A stretch of DNA of 64,000 nucleotides from Aliivibrio fischeri ATCC 7744 = JCM 18803 = DSM 507 (GCF_023983475.1 NZ_CP092712.1:2852001-2916000), one strand, 5' to 3'. Shown: positions 51,716 to 62,711, counted from the stretch's first letter. Notes: generated by a model not told the origin, from the sequence alone. Program-made: numbers and translations.

Positions 51716-52236
51716 TCTCAGACTCCGACTACTCGGCAGCATCCTGCCCTGTCTGCACATTGATTCCATTCGTAACAATTTATGTAACTGTTACTTGTTT
51801 AGGACACCAATGTAGTCAATTATTCACATAAAAGCAACAATTAAAGAGCAATAAGCTGTTTAATGCTTTTTAAGTGCATAAAAAATCATAAAATGGCAAA
51901 TGAATATAAAGTCTCATTTTTTAAAATAAAGTTTAAACCAATAAAAAACATAAACTTATAATTAACAAGAGATTAAAAACATGACCATCATCACCATTGG
52001 TAATAATGTAAATAAAACATAAATAATCTTAACATTTATACCAGCGTAAAATATCGATAAAAAAAGATTAACAGGTCTATTGTTTGCCTAACCAAGCAAT
52101 AAACCACGATAAAATCAGACAACCAGATAAAAATAGGATTAAACACTAAGGTAAATTAGAAAAATAAAAAGAAAGGTAAAACCAGATAAAATGATGATAA
52201 TGTGATGAGGATAAGAAGATTCTATTATTCAGAAAT
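51716..52236. other. Long AT-rich gap before tRNA cluster
   Basis: About 520 bases with no supportable gene. It contains the promoter of the ABC operon at its left edge and is otherwise very AT-rich with short A/T runs. No repeat, attachment site or RNA gene was recognised. Confidence 0.5.
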
Positions 52237-52268
52237 GAAAAAAGCCTCGTCATTTCTGACGAGGCTTT
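52237..52268 (-). terminator. Terminator of tRNA operon
   Basis: AAAGCCTCGTCA/TGACGAGGCTTT with a 4-base loop and a T-run on the minus strand follows the last tRNA-Pro gene. Confidence 0.9.
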
Positions 52269-52273
52269 AAATG

Positions 52274-52350
<77 letters not shown>

Positions 52351-52423
52351 ATGTTTTATTTTAACTCTTGGGAAAAATGAGTTAAAAATGGAAACCTAAA
52401 CAATGAGGTTACCCGCAAATTAA

Positions 52424-52500
52424 TGGGGTGGCTAACGAGATTCGAACTCGCGACCACCGGAATCACAATCCAGGGCTCTACCAACTGAGCTATAGCCACC
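52424..52500 (-). tRNA. tRNA-His (GTG), copy 2 in transcription order
   Basis: A 77-base tRNA on the minus strand: begins with the extra G-1 of tRNA-His (GGTGGCTATAGCTCAG), anticodon loop ATTGTGATT with anticodon GTG, T-arm GAGTTCGAATCTC, CCA encoded. G-1 pairs with the C73 discriminator. Confidence 0.96.
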
Positions 52501-52540
52501 ACAAATTTGGTATTTACTGCCTTAGCAATAAATGAAATAG

Positions 52541-52617
<77 letters not shown>

Positions 52618-52689
52618 ACTTGTTTTCGTTTCAATTCTTGGGATGTTGCTTGAATCAAAACTGGAAACTCATACAAGTTACCAAAATAA

Positions 52690-52766
52690 TGGGGTGGCTA
52701 ACGAGATTCGAACTCGCGACCACCGGAATCACAATCCAGGGCTCTACCAACTGAGCTATAGCCACC
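52690..52766 (-). tRNA. tRNA-His (GTG), copy 1 in transcription order
   Basis: Same plan as 52424-52500: G-1 start, anticodon GTG, encoded CCA at 52692-52690. It is the second gene of the minus-strand tRNA transcript after tRNA-Arg. Confidence 0.96.
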
Positions 52767-52799
52767 ACTACTTTTTGTGCCTTTAATTTATATTCCGGA

Positions 52800-52876
<77 letters not shown>

Positions 52877-53145
52877 ATACCCTATCGGCGGAGAGGAATA
52901 ATACGGATCTGTGTGACTCACGTCTAGTGTTTTTTTTACTTTTTTTGTTGTTTGGTCTCTTTTTCAACAATTCCTTAGTGTTTATCCGCATTTTCTTTAG
53001 GCTTAGTGGTTTATTGCAACAATTTAAGCAGATATAATCACTCAATATTTACACGATATTAACGTTCTAGTTTTATCAGTTCGTTAAAAACTCGGTAAAT
53101 ACAATAAAATCGGCTGAAGCCAATAATAATAACTGGGAGTGTAAA

Positions 53146-53562
53146 GTGAACTTTATGGAAAAATCTGTTCGTAACATCATCATTGCAATAGTTGCTGTAT
53201 TAACTTTTTCAACCACCTCTTTTGCAGCCAATAACTCTGATGATGCTATTGCTGAGCGAATTAAGCCAGTTGGTCAAGTTTATCTTGCGAGTGATGTTCC
53301 TGTGGTTGAAGAGCCAACAGGCCCTCGTTCTGGTGAGCAAGTTTATAATACTTTCTGTATTGCCTGCCACGCAACAGGAGCTGCTGGTGCACCAAAAACA
53401 CAAAACGCTGAAGATTGGGCCCCTCGAATAGCAAAAGGCATGGACACACTAAAAGATCATGCTCTTAATGGCTTTAATGCAATGCCGGCAAAAGGATCTT
53501 GTATGAATTGTTCAGATGATGAAGTTATCGCAGCGGTAGAGCATTTAATTAAAGGTTTATAA
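53146..53562 (+). CDS. Cytochrome c5-type periplasmic cytochrome c
   Basis: A 138-residue protein; GTG 53146 is the likely start because GGGAG (53133-53137) is 8 bases upstream. It has a signal peptide (VRNIIIAIVAVLTFSTTSFAA, cut about residue 27), one haem-binding CIACHATG (about 70-77), a distal Met in FNAMPAKG (about 110-117), and the CMNC pair (about 120-123) typical of cytochrome c5. It is a soluble or membrane-associated electron carrier. It converges with rep at a shared terminator, an arrangement found in other Vibrionaceae. Confidence 0.88.
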   Translation: MNFMEKSVRNIIIAIVAVLTFSTTSFAANNSDDAIAERIKPVGQVYLASDVPVVEEPTGPRSGEQVYNTFCIACHATGAAGAPKTQNAEDWAPRIAKGMDTLKDHALNGFNAMPAKGSCMNCSDDEVIAAVEHLIKGL

Positions 53563-53585
53563 AAATAACCTACTTACTAAATAAA

Positions 53586-53613
53586 AATGCCCATAGAATT
53601 TTCTACGGGCATT
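53586..53613. terminator. Bidirectional terminator between cytochrome and rep
   Basis: AATGCCC(A)TAGAA pairs with TTCTA(C)GGGCATT around a short T loop, with an A-run before it. It lies between two convergent genes. Confidence 0.75.
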
Positions 53614-53630
53614 AACGTTATCTATAAACT

Positions 53631-55646
53631 CTATTTTTTGAGCATCGCTCTGAGGTTTGCAATATTCGCTTTTCCTCTCTCCATTCGCTCTTCTTGGGTT
53701 GGTTTAGGTTTCTTCATTTCCCAATCCAAATCATCATGAGGCAACTCTTCAAGAAAACGACTAGGCTCTGGACGAATTAACTCTCCATACTGACGACGCT
53801 CTTTACATAATGTAAAGGTCAGCTCTTTTTGAGCTCGCGTTATCCCCACATAAGCTAATCGGCGTTCTTCTTCTACATTATCTTCATCAATACTCGTTTG
53901 GTGAGGAAGAATTCCTTCTTCTGCTCCAATTAAATAAACGTATGGAAACTCTAGGCCTTTAGAAGCGTGTAAGGTCATTAATTGAACTTGGTCAGCACCA
54001 TCTTCATCTTCTCCACGCTCCATCATGTCACGTAAAGTCAACTTCTGAACCACTTCTTTTAATGTCTTCTCTTCATTGTCATAGTTATCCCCCTCTAAAT
54101 CGGCAACAATCCATGAATAAAGGTCTGAAACATTTTTCATTCGCATTTCAGCAGCTTTAGCACTAGTTGATGTCTCATACAGCCAGTCTTCATAATGAAT
54201 GTCCTTTACTAGAGAACGAACCGCTTCAACGGTATTGCCTCGCTCAGCATTCTCAGAAATAGACACAATCCAATGACAGAAACGGCGAAGAGACTCTAGC
54301 CCTCGTCCAGAAAGCGTTTGCTCTAAACCTATTTCAAAACTGGATTCAAACAAACTCTTTCCACGCATATTGGCATAACTACCGAGCTTCTCTAGCGTCA
54401 CAGGACCAATCTCACGACGAGGCGTATTCACTACACGTAAAAATGCGTTATCGTCATCTGGATTAGTTAATAAGCGTAAATAAGCCATAATGTCTTTAAT
54501 TTCTGCACGAGCAAAGAAAGAAGTTCCCCCAGAGATCTTATAAGGCACTCGGTTTTGCACTAAAGATTTTTCAATCAAACGAGATTGATGGTTGCCACGA
54601 TATAAAACCGCGTAATCTTTATAATCTGTTCGATTCAAGAAACGATGTGCAATCAATTCACCTACAACTCGTTCTGCTTCATGTTCATCGTCTTTGGCTG
54701 TTAAAATTTTTATTTGCTCACCATCAGGAATTTCAGAAAACAGACGTTTTTCAAACGCGTGAGGGTTATTCGCAATAAGAATATTCGCTGCACGCAGAAT
54801 TCGACTGGTTGAACGATAGTTTTGTTCAAGCTTTATGACACGTAAGTTTGGGTAATCTTCATTCAATAACACTAAGTTTTGTGGTTTTGCCCCACGCCAT
54901 GAGTAAATTGATTGGTCATCATCACCCACCACGGTTAATCGACCTCTTTCACCCACCAATAGCTTAACGAGTTCATATTGACTCGTATTGGTATCTTGAT
55001 ATTCATCGACAAGTAGATAACGGATTTTCATCTGCCAACGTTCACGCACTTCTTGGTTGGTACGCAGCAGCAATACAGGCAGTGATATCAAATCATCAAA
55101 ATCAAGTGCGTTATACGCCTTCATTTGGTTTAAATACATTTCATAGCAAAAAGCAAAAAGCTGATCTTGCTCCGAACGAGCAAACCCTTTGACTTGTGCC
55201 GGCGTTAACATGTCATTCTTCCAATTAGAAATACTACTTAGAAGTTGACGTAATAAATCTTTATCACCATCAATCTGTTTTTCTGTTAACTCTTTTAACA
55301 GTGCCAGTTGGTCTTGATCATCAAATAATGAAAAACCAGCCTTTAGACCAAGAACCTTATATTCACGACGAATAATATCTAAACCCAATGAGTGGAAGGT
55401 TGATACCATCAACCCACGAGACTCTTGCTTACCTAATGTTTGTCCAACACGCTCTTTCATTTCACGAGCCGCTTTATTGGTAAAGGTTACAGCTGCGATG
55501 TTTCTCGCTTTATAACCACATTGCTGAACTAAATAAGCTATTTTATTAGTGATTACACGCGTTTTACCCGACCCTGCACCAGCCAATACTAAACACGGCC
55601 CAGAGACAAATTTAACGGCCTCATCTTGCTGTGGATTAAGTTTCAT
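53631..55646 (-). CDS. rep: ATP-dependent DNA helicase Rep
   Basis: A 671-residue superfamily 1A helicase: [40 protein letters not shown] (Q motif and Walker A), [15 protein letters not shown] (Ia), [17 protein letters not shown] (II), [15 protein letters not shown] (III), [10 protein letters not shown] (IV), [23 protein letters not shown] (V), and [20 protein letters not shown] (VI). The length matches Rep of gamma-proteobacteria (about 670) rather than UvrD (about 720). It restarts and clears replication forks, translocating 3' to 5'. Single gene. Confidence 0.95.
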   Translation of the reverse strand: MKLNPQQDEAVKFVSGPCLVLAGAGSGKTRVITNKIAYLVQQCGYKARNIAAVTFTNKAAREMKERVGQTLGKQESRGLMVSTFHSLGLDIIRREYKVLGLKAGFSLFDDQDQLALLKELTEKQIDGDKDLLRQLLSSISNWKNDMLTPAQVKGFARSEQDQLFAFCYEMYLNQMKAYNALDFDDLISLPVLLLRTNQEVRERWQMKIRYLLVDEYQDTNTSQYELVKLLVGERGRLTVVGDDDQSIYSWRGAKPQNLVLLNEDYPNLRVIKLEQNYRSTSRILRAANILIANNPHAFEKRLFSEIPDGEQIKILTAKDDEHEAERVVGELIAHRFLNRTDYKDYAVLYRGNHQSRLIEKSLVQNRVPYKISGGTSFFARAEIKDIMAYLRLLTNPDDDNAFLRVVNTPRREIGPVTLEKLGSYANMRGKSLFESSFEIGLEQTLSGRGLESLRRFCHWIVSISENAERGNTVEAVRSLVKDIHYEDWLYETSTSAKAAEMRMKNVSDLYSWIVADLEGDNYDNEEKTLKEVVQKLTLRDMMERGEDEDGADQVQLMTLHASKGLEFPYVYLIGAEEGILPHQTSIDEDNVEEERRLAYVGITRAQKELTFTLCKERRQYGELIRPEPSRFLEELPHDDLDWEMKKPKPTQEERMERGKANIANLRAMLKK

Positions 55647-55795
55647 GAATCACCTATAAAATCGATAATGAATTATTTGCGTCTATAATAAAGCTGTCAG
55701 GTAATGAATACCATGCAAACGATAAAGTAAAAAATGTGATCTTTACGTTTCTTGACACAAAAACAGATTACATTTCAAACAGAGTCACCTAAAAT

Positions 55796-55817
55796 AATGA
55801 ATGAACGTTCATTCATT
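55796..55817. promoter_or_regulatory. 22-base perfect palindrome, TetR operator
   Basis: Bases 55796-55817 are a perfect palindrome centred on AACGTT with TGAATGAACG/CGTTCATTCA arms. It lies 17 bases before the TetR start codon and overlaps its leader. TGAATGAxxxTCATTCA is a known form of TetR-family operator for efflux pumps. I infer autoregulation and control of the downstream RND genes. Confidence 0.88.
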
Positions 55818-55833
55818 TCATAAGGACACATTT

Positions 55834-56400
55834 ATGAAGGAGAAACGTCAGCTTATTTTAGAATCGGCCGAAAAACTATTAGCAACTGATGGCTTTCATG
55901 GCTTATCAATGCAAAAAGTTGCCAATCAAGCAGGCGTCGCAGCGGGTACTATCTATCGCTACTTTGATGACAAAGAAGCATTGATTGAAGAAATCAAGCT
56001 GAACATTATGCAACGTGTAGCAACTGCCATTCAAAAAGACATAGATGATAGCGATCCTATCAAGGTTCGATTTAGAGCTATGTGGCTAAATATTTGGCAC
56101 TTTGCTATTTCAGAAAAAAATACTTTTTTAAATCGAAATCAATATGAAGCACTCCCGTCTTCGAATTTAATTAAGTTAAAGGAACTAGAGAAAAAAATAT
56201 TTGCCCAAGTGAATCAACTCTTTATTGATGGACTTGAACAAGGCGTATTTAAACCTCTCAGTGTAGAAATCCTTATAGGGTTAAGCTTAGAAGCAAGTGT
56301 TTGCTTAGCAAAAAAACATTCTCAAGGCTTTTTTACATTAACAGATGATGATCTCAATTCGGCGATTGAAGCCAGTTGGGACGCAATTATTAAACACTAA
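55834..56400 (+). CDS. TetR-family regulator of RND efflux operon
   Basis: The ATG at 55834 (188 residues, MKEKRQLILESAEKL) is preferred because AAGGAC is 7 bases upstream; a longer start at 55801 would run through the operator palindrome. The N-terminal HTH is GFHGLSMQKVANQAGVAAGTIYRYFDDKEALIEEIK (about 21-56). The C-terminal domain binds an unknown drug or metabolite. It is directly upstream of, and same-strand with, the membrane-fusion and RND genes (18-base gap), so it probably represses all three. Confidence 0.9.
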   Translation: MKEKRQLILESAEKLLATDGFHGLSMQKVANQAGVAAGTIYRYFDDKEALIEEIKLNIMQRVATAIQKDIDDSDPIKVRFRAMWLNIWHFAISEKNTFLNRNQYEALPSSNLIKLKELEKKIFAQVNQLFIDGLEQGVFKPLSVEILIGLSLEASVCLAKKHSQGFFTLTDDDLNSAIEASWDAIIKH

Positions 56401-56418
56401 TTTGGAGTTCTAATCAGA

Positions 56419-57525
56419 ATGAAAAAGTGGACTTTCTTTATGTTGCTTCTTGCACTACTTCTTTTTGGTAGCGTAATTGGTTTCAACATGTTCAAACAAC
56501 AAAAAATAGCTGAATACATGGCTAACCGCCCTGAAGCTGAATTTCCAGTCACTGTAGAAACAATTAAACCGACACTTTGGACTCCAACCATTGAAGCAAT
56601 CGGTTTTATTGAACCTAATCAAGGTGTAACGCTAACAACTGAAGTTAACGGCATTATTGATAAAATTTCATTTGATTCGGGTAGCCAAGTTAAAAAAGGC
56701 CAAGTGTTAGTTTCTCTTGATTCAAAAGTAGAAAAAGCAAACTTGAAGAGTACTCAAGCTCGCTTACCTGCAGCAGAAGCAAAATATAAGCGTTATAAAG
56801 GCCTATACAAAAAAGGCTCGATTTCAAAAGAGGCTTACGATGAAGCTGAAGCTAATTATTTCTCTTTAGCTGCTGATATTGAAAGTATGAAAGCATCTAT
56901 TGATCGTCGTGAAATCAAAGCTCCTTTCTCTGGTGTTATTGGTATTCGTAATGTTTACCTAGGTCAATATTTACAACCAAGCACTGATATTGTTCGTTTA
57001 GAAGATACAAGTATTATGCGTCTACGCTTTACTGTTCCTCAAACGGATATTTCTAAGATCAACATTGGTCAAGAAATTGATATTTCTGTGGATTCATACC
57101 CAGAAGATACTTTCCGAGGTTCTATCAGTGCAATTGAACCTGCAGTAAACATTCAAAGTGGTTTGATCGAAGTTCAAGCAGATATTCCTAATAATGGCGG
57201 TAAGCTGCGCAGTGGTATGTTTGCACAAGCAAAAATCATTCTTCCAACTTTAGAAAACCAAGTAGTTATCCCTCAAACAGCAATTACTTTCACTCTATAT
57301 GGTGACAATGTTTATATCGTTTCTGAAAAAGATGGCGTAAAACGAGTTCAACAACATGTAGTTAAAGTAGGTGAGCGAACTCAAGATATTGCACACATCT
57401 TAGAAGGCGTTAAAGCTGGCGATATGGTTGTAACAACTGGCCAAGTTCGTCTAAGTAACGACGCTAAAGTTCGTATTGTGGAAAGTAATGCCACAACACC
57501 ACCTGCTGAAACACCAATGCTGTAA
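56419..57525 (+). CDS. RND efflux periplasmic adaptor (membrane-fusion protein)
   Basis: A 368-residue protein with an N-terminal membrane anchor (FFMLLLALLLFGSVIGFNMF) and no lipobox. It has a lipoyl/barrel-sandwich half (TLTTEVNGIIDKISFDSGSQVKKGQVLVSLDS, about 73-104), a helical hairpin (about 108-155), the second lipoyl half (REIKAPFSGVIGIRNVYLGQYLQPS, about 163-187) and beta-barrel/MP domains. It bridges the RND pump to an outer-membrane channel. No TolC-like gene is adjacent, so it probably uses the housekeeping TolC. Confidence 0.9.
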   Translation: MKKWTFFMLLLALLLFGSVIGFNMFKQQKIAEYMANRPEAEFPVTVETIKPTLWTPTIEAIGFIEPNQGVTLTTEVNGIIDKISFDSGSQVKKGQVLVSLDSKVEKANLKSTQARLPAAEAKYKRYKGLYKKGSISKEAYDEAEANYFSLAADIESMKASIDRREIKAPFSGVIGIRNVYLGQYLQPSTDIVRLEDTSIMRLRFTVPQTDISKINIGQEIDISVDSYPEDTFRGSISAIEPAVNIQSGLIEVQADIPNNGGKLRSGMFAQAKIILPTLENQVVIPQTAITFTLYGDNVYIVSEKDGVKRVQQHVVKVGERTQDIAHILEGVKAGDMVVTTGQVRLSNDAKVRIVESNATTPPAETPML

Positions 57526-57536
57526 TCGGAGGCATT

Positions 57537-60500
57537 ATGCGCTTTACTGATGTTTTTATTAAACGTCCAGTTTTAGCGGTATCGATCAGCTTTTTGATAG
57601 CTTTGCTTGGTATCCAAGCAATTTTCAAAATGCAGGTTCGTGAATACCCTGAAATGACAAATACCGTTGTTACGGTAACAACAAGCTACTATGGTGCGAG
57701 TGCCGACTTGATTCAAGGCTTCATCACTCAACCCTTAGAGCAAGCGGTCGCACAAGCCGATAATATTGATTTCATGACATCTCAATCAGTAATGGGTCAA
57801 TCGACTATTACTGTCACTATGAAATTAAATACGGATCCTAACGCTGCACTTTCTGACATATTGGCAAAAACTAACTCTGTTCGTTCTCAACTTCCTAAGG
57901 AATCTGAAGATCCAACAGTAACCATGTCAACTGGCTCTACTACGGCGGTTCTTTATATTGGTTTTACAAGTGATGAACTAGTATCAAGTCAAATCACCGA
58001 TTACCTTGAGCGAGTGGTTAACCCACAATTGTTCACTGTTAATGGTGTATCAAAAGTTGACCTTTATGGTGGTATGAAATACGCGCTTCGTATCTGGTTA
58101 GATCCTGCACGTATGGCTGCTATCAAAATGACTGCAACTGATGTTATGGGTGTACTTAATGCCAATAACTTCCAATCAGCAGCAGGCCAAGCTACAGGGG
58201 AATTTGTTCTCTACAATGGTAGTGCTAATACACAGGTTTCTGATGTTGAAGAACTAGAAAACCTAGTGATTAGAACTAATGATGGTGAAGTTGTTCGTTT
58301 AAGTGATATAGCTAAAGTATCACTAGATAAGAGCCACGATGTATACCGTGCAAGTGCAAATGGTCAAGAAGCCGTTGTTGCTGCGATCAATGCCGCACCA
58401 AGTGCAAACCCAATCAACATTGCAGCAGATGTTCTTGAGTTACTTCCTCAATTAGAGAAAAACTTACCAAGCAACATCAAAATGAACGTAATGTATGATT
58501 CAACGATTGCTATCAATGAATCCATTCATGAAGTAATCAAAACGATTCTTGAAGCGGCTTTAATCGTATTAATCGTTATTACATTATTCCTAGGTTCATT
58601 CCGAGCAGTTATCATCCCAATTGTCACTATTCCACTATCACTTATTGGTGTGGCAATGGTAATGCAAGCAATGGGATTCTCTTGGAACTTAATGACCTTA
58701 CTTGCCATGGTACTTGCTATCGGTCTTGTAGTGGATGATGCCATCGTTGTTTTAGAAAACGTTGACCGTCATATCAAGTTAGGTGAAACCCCATTTCGCG
58801 CTGCGATTATAGGTACTCGTGAAATCGCTGTCCCTGTTATAGCAATGACACTGACACTCGGTGCGGTATATGCTCCAATCGCAATGATGGGTGGTATTAC
58901 AGGTTCTCTATTTAAAGAGTTTGCATTAACACTAGCAGGTTCGGTATTCGTATCAGGTATCGTTGCACTAACACTGTCTCCAATGATGTGTTCAAAAATG
59001 CTCGTGGCAAATGAAGAGCCAAATCGTTTTGAGAAAAAAGTTCATCACATACTAGATGGTATGAGTGAACGTTATGAACGTATGCTTAACGTGATCATGA
59101 CTCGTCGTCCTGTCATCATTGCTTTTGCTGTTATTGTTTTTGCAAGTCTACCGCTATTGTTCAAGTTCATTCCAAGCGAACTAGCACCATCGGAAGATAA
59201 AGGTGTTGTTGTACTTATGGGTACCGCACCATCAAACGCGAACTTAGACTACATCCAAAATACAATGGATGATGTAAACAATATTCTGTCAGCACAGCCT
59301 GAAGTTGAATATGCTCAAGTATTTAATGGTGTTCCTAACTCAAACCAAGCGTTTGGTCTAGCAACACTTAAAACTTGGAGTGAGCGTGAAGCAAGCCAAG
59401 CAGAAGTAACTAAACGAGTTGGTGGATTAGTTTCTGATATCCCTGGAATGGCGGTTACTGCCTTCCAAATGCCAGAGCTTCCAGGTGCTGGCTCAGGCTT
59501 ACCAATTCAATTTGTTATTACTACACCAAATAGCTTTGAGAGCTTATTCCAAATAGCAACCGAAGTATTAACTGGTGTTAAAGGCAGTCCATTATTTGTT
59601 TATTCAGATCTAGATTTGAACTTCGATTCAGCAACAATGAAGATCAATATAGATAAAGATAAAGCAGGTGCTTATGGTGTTACGATGCAAGATATCGGTA
59701 TCACACTAAGTACGATGATGGCTGATGGTTATGTAAACCGAATTGACCTTAATGGCCGTTCATATGAAGTAATTCCTCAGGTTGAACGTAAATTCCGTTT
59801 GAACCCTGAATCAATGAATAACTACTATGTACGCTCAGCAAATGGTGAAGCAGTACCTCTTGGTAGCTTGGTTTCGATTGATGTGATTGCAGAGCCTCGC
59901 TCATTACCGCACTTTAACCAATTAAATTCAGCAACAGTTGGTGCTGTTCCATCACCAGGTATCGCTATGGGTGATGCAATTAATTGGTTTGAAGATGTAG
60001 CAAACAACAAGCTTCCAAGTGGTTACAATCACGATTACATGGGTGAGGCTCGTCAATATGTAACGGAAGGCAGTGCATTATATGCAACTTTCGGTTTGGC
60101 TCTTGCTATCATCTTCTTGGTTCTTGCGATTCAATTTGAATCAATCCGAGATCCATTAGTAATCATGGTATCTGTTCCATTGGCTATTTGTGGCGCGTTA
60201 ATTGCCCTTGCTTGGGGAGCAGCATCAATGAACATCTATTCACAAGTAGGTCTTATTACCTTAGTTGGTTTGATTACTAAACATGGTATCCTTATCTGTG
60301 AAGTGGCAAAAGAAGAACAGCTGCACCATCAAAAAAGTAAGATGGCTGCGGTAACAGAAGCAGCCAAAGTACGTCTACGTCCAATCTTAATGACAACAGC
60401 AGCAATGATCGCAGGTCTAATCCCGCTATTATATGCAACTGGTGCAGGTGCTGCTCAGCGCTTCAGTATTGGTATTGTAATTGTTGCAGGTCTAGCGATT

Positions 60501-60608
60501 GGTACATTATTTACCCTATTCGTACTTCCTGTTATATACAGTTACTTAGCAAGTGAACATAAACCATTACCTGTCTTCGAAGAAGGTAAAGAGATTAAAG
60601 AATCTTAA
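57537..60608 (+). CDS. RND efflux pump (HAE1 type)
   Basis: A 1023-residue inner-membrane pump with the RND duplication: TM1 (FTDVFIKRPVLAVSISFLIALLGIQA), periplasmic domain, TM2-6 including the proton-relay Asp pair GLVVDDAIVVLENVDRH (about 400-416), a second periplasmic domain, and TM7-12 (FGLALAIIFLVLAIQFESIRDPLVIM ... LRPILMTTAAMIAGLIPLL with the Lys/Thr relay). Length and the Asp-Asp motif place it in the HAE1 drug-export group rather than the metal-exporting HME group. It forms a tripartite pump with the upstream adaptor. Vibrio Vex/Vme family member; exact orthologue not called. Confidence 0.92.
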   Translation: MRFTDVFIKRPVLAVSISFLIALLGIQAIFKMQVREYPEMTNTVVTVTTSYYGASADLIQGFITQPLEQAVAQADNIDFMTSQSVMGQSTITVTMKLNTDPNAALSDILAKTNSVRSQLPKESEDPTVTMSTGSTTAVLYIGFTSDELVSSQITDYLERVVNPQLFTVNGVSKVDLYGGMKYALRIWLDPARMAAIKMTATDVMGVLNANNFQSAAGQATGEFVLYNGSANTQVSDVEELENLVIRTNDGEVVRLSDIAKVSLDKSHDVYRASANGQEAVVAAINAAPSANPINIAADVLELLPQLEKNLPSNIKMNVMYDSTIAINESIHEVIKTILEAALIVLIVITLFLGSFRAVIIPIVTIPLSLIGVAMVMQAMGFSWNLMTLLAMVLAIGLVVDDAIVVLENVDRHIKLGETPFRAAIIGTREIAVPVIAMTLTLGAVYAPIAMMGGITGSLFKEFALTLAGSVFVSGIVALTLSPMMCSKMLVANEEPNRFEKKVHHILDGMSERYERMLNVIMTRRPVIIAFAVIVFASLPLLFKFIPSELAPSEDKGVVVLMGTAPSNANLDYIQNTMDDVNNILSAQPEVEYAQVFNGVPNSNQAFGLATLKTWSEREASQAEVTKRVGGLVSDIPGMAVTAFQMPELPGAGSGLPIQFVITTPNSFESLFQIATEVLTGVKGSPLFVYSDLDLNFDSATMKINIDKDKAGAYGVTMQDIGITLSTMMADGYVNRIDLNGRSYEVIPQVERKFRLNPESMNNYYVRSANGEAVPLGSLVSIDVIAEPRSLPHFNQLNSATVGAVPSPGIAMGDAINWFEDVANNKLPSGYNHDYMGEARQYVTEGSALYATFGLALAIIFLVLAIQFESIRDPLVIMVSVPLAICGALIALAWGAASMNIYSQVGLITLVGLITKHGILICEVAKEEQLHHQKSKMAAVTEAAKVRLRPILMTTAAMIAGLIPLLYATGAGAAQRFSIGIVIVAGLAIGTLFTLFVLPVIYSYLASEHKPLPVFEEGKEIKES

Positions 60609-60623
60609 TGGTGGAATAAAATT

Positions 60624-60650
60624 AAAGGCTACTTCGGTAGCCTTTTTTTT
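60624..60650 (+). terminator. Rho-independent terminator of RND operon
   Basis: AAGGCTAC-ttcg-GTAGCCTT followed by a long T-run, 15 bases after the pump gene. Confidence 0.93.
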
Positions 60651-60718
60651 ATTTGGATAGCGACAATTGGAAAGGCTTTACTTAGAATAAGGAAAAAGTA
60701 TTCAATTAAGGGTAAATA

Positions 60719-60970
60719 ATGTTTGATCCAAAAAAGTTAGAGCAAGTAGCAAAACAGATTCATGAATCAATGCCACAGCCAGTAAAAGAACTTGGTAGTG
60801 ATGTTGAACAAAAAGTTCGTCAAGTTATTCAAGGACAGCTAAATAAGCTTGATGTTGTTAGCAGAGAAGAATTTGATGTCCAAACACAGGTTCTTTTACG
60901 TACTCGCCAAAAGCTAACTGCGATGGAACAAAAACTTGCTGAACTAGAAGAGAAACTTTCAGAAAAATAA
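60719..60970 (+). CDS. ubiK: UbiK family ubiquinone biosynthesis accessory factor
   Basis: An 83-residue protein matching the BMFP/YqiC (UbiK) family: [80 protein letters not shown], with an amphipathic N-terminal part and a C-terminal coiled coil (about 53-83). UbiK supports aerobic ubiquinone synthesis by joining the Ubi enzyme complex with UbiJ. It is a single gene with its own leader and a shared terminator downstream. Confidence 0.92.
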   Translation: MFDPKKLEQVAKQIHESMPQPVKELGSDVEQKVRQVIQGQLNKLDVVSREEFDVQTQVLLRTRQKLTAMEQKLAELEEKLSEK

Positions 60971-61050
60971 AACAATAACCAACAATACAATCTGAAGTAT
61001 CCAATTTTGAACTGATTATTGTATGTTATTAATTTATCCAGATTACGATA

Positions 61051-61083
61051 AAAAAAGGCTTGGTCATAAACCAAGCCTTTTTA
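61051..61083. terminator. Bidirectional terminator between ubiK and ilvC
   Basis: AAAGGCTTGG pairs with CCAAGCCTTT across a 7-base loop, with A- and T-runs on both sides, between convergent genes. Confidence 0.93.
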
Positions 61084-61100
61084 TTTAATTACAAATTAAA

Positions 61101-62585
61101 TTAACCACCAACAGCAATTCGCTTCATATCGCTCATGTAGCTACGTAGCTCTTCACCAATATATTCAACTGGATGATTACGAATCGCATCATTAACAGCG
61201 ATTAGCGTTGCATTATCCACTTGATTTGATGACTCACCTAATCCACGTCCAATAACATCTGTTTCAACAGAAGGCATGAATTTCTCACGAAGAAGTGGCG
61301 TTGCTACATTTGCAAATAGGTAGTTACCATATTCAGCAGTATCAGAAATAACTACGTTCATTTCGTACAAACGCTTACGTGCTACAGTGTTAGCAATCAG
61401 TGGTAATTCGTGCAGCGACTCATAGTAAGCAGATTCGTCAATAATACCTGATGCTGTCATAGCTTCAAATGCTAATTCAACGCCGGCACGAACCATTGCA
61501 ACTAGTAAAATACCGTTATCAAAGTATTCTTGTTCAGAGATATCCACATCAGACTCAGGGTAGTTTTCAAACGCAGTTTGACCTGTTTCTTCACGCCAGC
61601 CAAATAGATTAACATCATCATTAGCCCAATCAGCCATCATTGTACGAGAAAACTCACCAGAAATAATGTCGTCCATATGTTTGTTATAAAGTGGACGCAT
61701 TAGCTCTTTCAGTTCTTCTGAAAGCTCAAAAGCTTTTACTTTAGCTGGGTTTGAAAGGCGATCCATCATATGCGTAACACCGCCAAACTTTAAAGCTTCA
61801 GTAATTGTTTCCCAACCGTACTGTAGAAGTTTACCTGCATAACCAGGCTCAATACCGTCAGCAATCATCTTCTCGTAAGATACGATAGAACCTGCTTGTA
61901 GCATGCCACAAAGAATCGTTTGTTCACCCATAAGGTCAGATTTAACTTCAGCGACAAAAGAAGACTCTAGACAACCCGCACGGTGACCACCTGTGCCAGC
62001 AGCCCAAGCCTTAGCAATATCCCAACCTTCACCTTTAGGATCGTTTTCTGGGTGAACTGCAATTAGAGTTGGAACACCAAAGCCACGTTTATATTCTTCA
62101 CGAACTTCTGTTCCTGGACACTTAGGTGCAACCATCACAACCGTCAGATCTTTACGGATTTGCATACCTTCTTCAACAACATTGAAACCGTGCGAATAAC
62201 CTAAAGCTGCACCTTCTTTCATAAGAGGCATCACAGTTTCAACTACATTAGTATGTTGTTTATCAGGAGTAAGATTAATAACTAGATCAGCTTGCGGGAT
62301 CAGAGTTTCATAGCTAGCTACTTCAAAACCATTTTCTTTTGCATTTTTATATGATTGTCGTTGTTCATCAATAGCGGCTTGACGCAGTGCATAAGCCACA
62401 TCTAAACCTGAATCACGCATATTAAGGCCCTGGTTTAAACCTTGAGCACCACAACCAACAATAACCACTTTTTTACCTTTAAGGTAATCAGCTTCTGTTG
62501 CAAATTCTTCACGCTCCATAAAGCGACAACGACCTAGTTGATCTAATTGTTCACGTAAATTGAGCGTATTAAAGTAGTTAGACAT
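61101..62585 (-). CDS. ilvC: Ketol-acid reductoisomerase IlvC (class II, long form)
   Basis: The ATG at 62585 (494 residues, [23 protein letters not shown]) is chosen: GGAG lies 8 bases upstream and the start matches E. coli IlvC (491 residues). It has an N-terminal NADPH-binding Rossmann fold ([29 protein letters not shown]) and two C-terminal knotted helical domains typical of the long class II enzyme. It converts acetolactate or acetohydroxybutyrate to dihydroxy-acids in Ile/Val synthesis. It is divergent from the IlvY regulator gene. Confidence 0.95.
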   Translation of the reverse strand: MSNYFNTLNLREQLDQLGRCRFMEREEFATEADYLKGKKVVIVGCGAQGLNQGLNMRDSGLDVAYALRQAAIDEQRQSYKNAKENGFEVASYETLIPQADLVINLTPDKQHTNVVETVMPLMKEGAALGYSHGFNVVEEGMQIRKDLTVVMVAPKCPGTEVREEYKRGFGVPTLIAVHPENDPKGEGWDIAKAWAAGTGGHRAGCLESSFVAEVKSDLMGEQTILCGMLQAGSIVSYEKMIADGIEPGYAGKLLQYGWETITEALKFGGVTHMMDRLSNPAKVKAFELSEELKELMRPLYNKHMDDIISGEFSRTMMADWANDDVNLFGWREETGQTAFENYPESDVDISEQEYFDNGILLVAMVRAGVELAFEAMTASGIIDESAYYESLHELPLIANTVARKRLYEMNVVISDTAEYGNYLFANVATPLLREKFMPSVETDVIGRGLGESSNQVDNATLIAVNDAIRNHPVEYIGEELRSYMSDMKRIAVGG

Positions 62586-62711
62586 GATAAAACTCCGTAA
62601 ATATCGTTTAATCCATTGGGATGATTCTGTGTATGAATTTGATAATAACGAAAGATTAACATTGTAAAAAGTGATATATTGGCAACACATGATTGCAATA
62701 AACACAACATT
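62586..62711. promoter_or_regulatory. Divergent ilvC-ilvY control region
   Basis: This 126-base gap separates divergent ilvC and ilvY. By the known E. coli arrangement, IlvY binds tandem operators here and activates ilvC when acetolactate or acetohydroxybutyrate is bound. GATAATAACGAAAGATTAAC and TTGTAAAAAGTGATATATTGGCAA-type segments fit overlapping promoters, but I cannot assign operator bases with certainty. Confidence 0.6.

Noticed and set aside
51716-52236. Possible attachment site or small RNA before the tRNA cluster
   Set aside because: No direct repeat of a tRNA end, integrase gene or structured element was found there.
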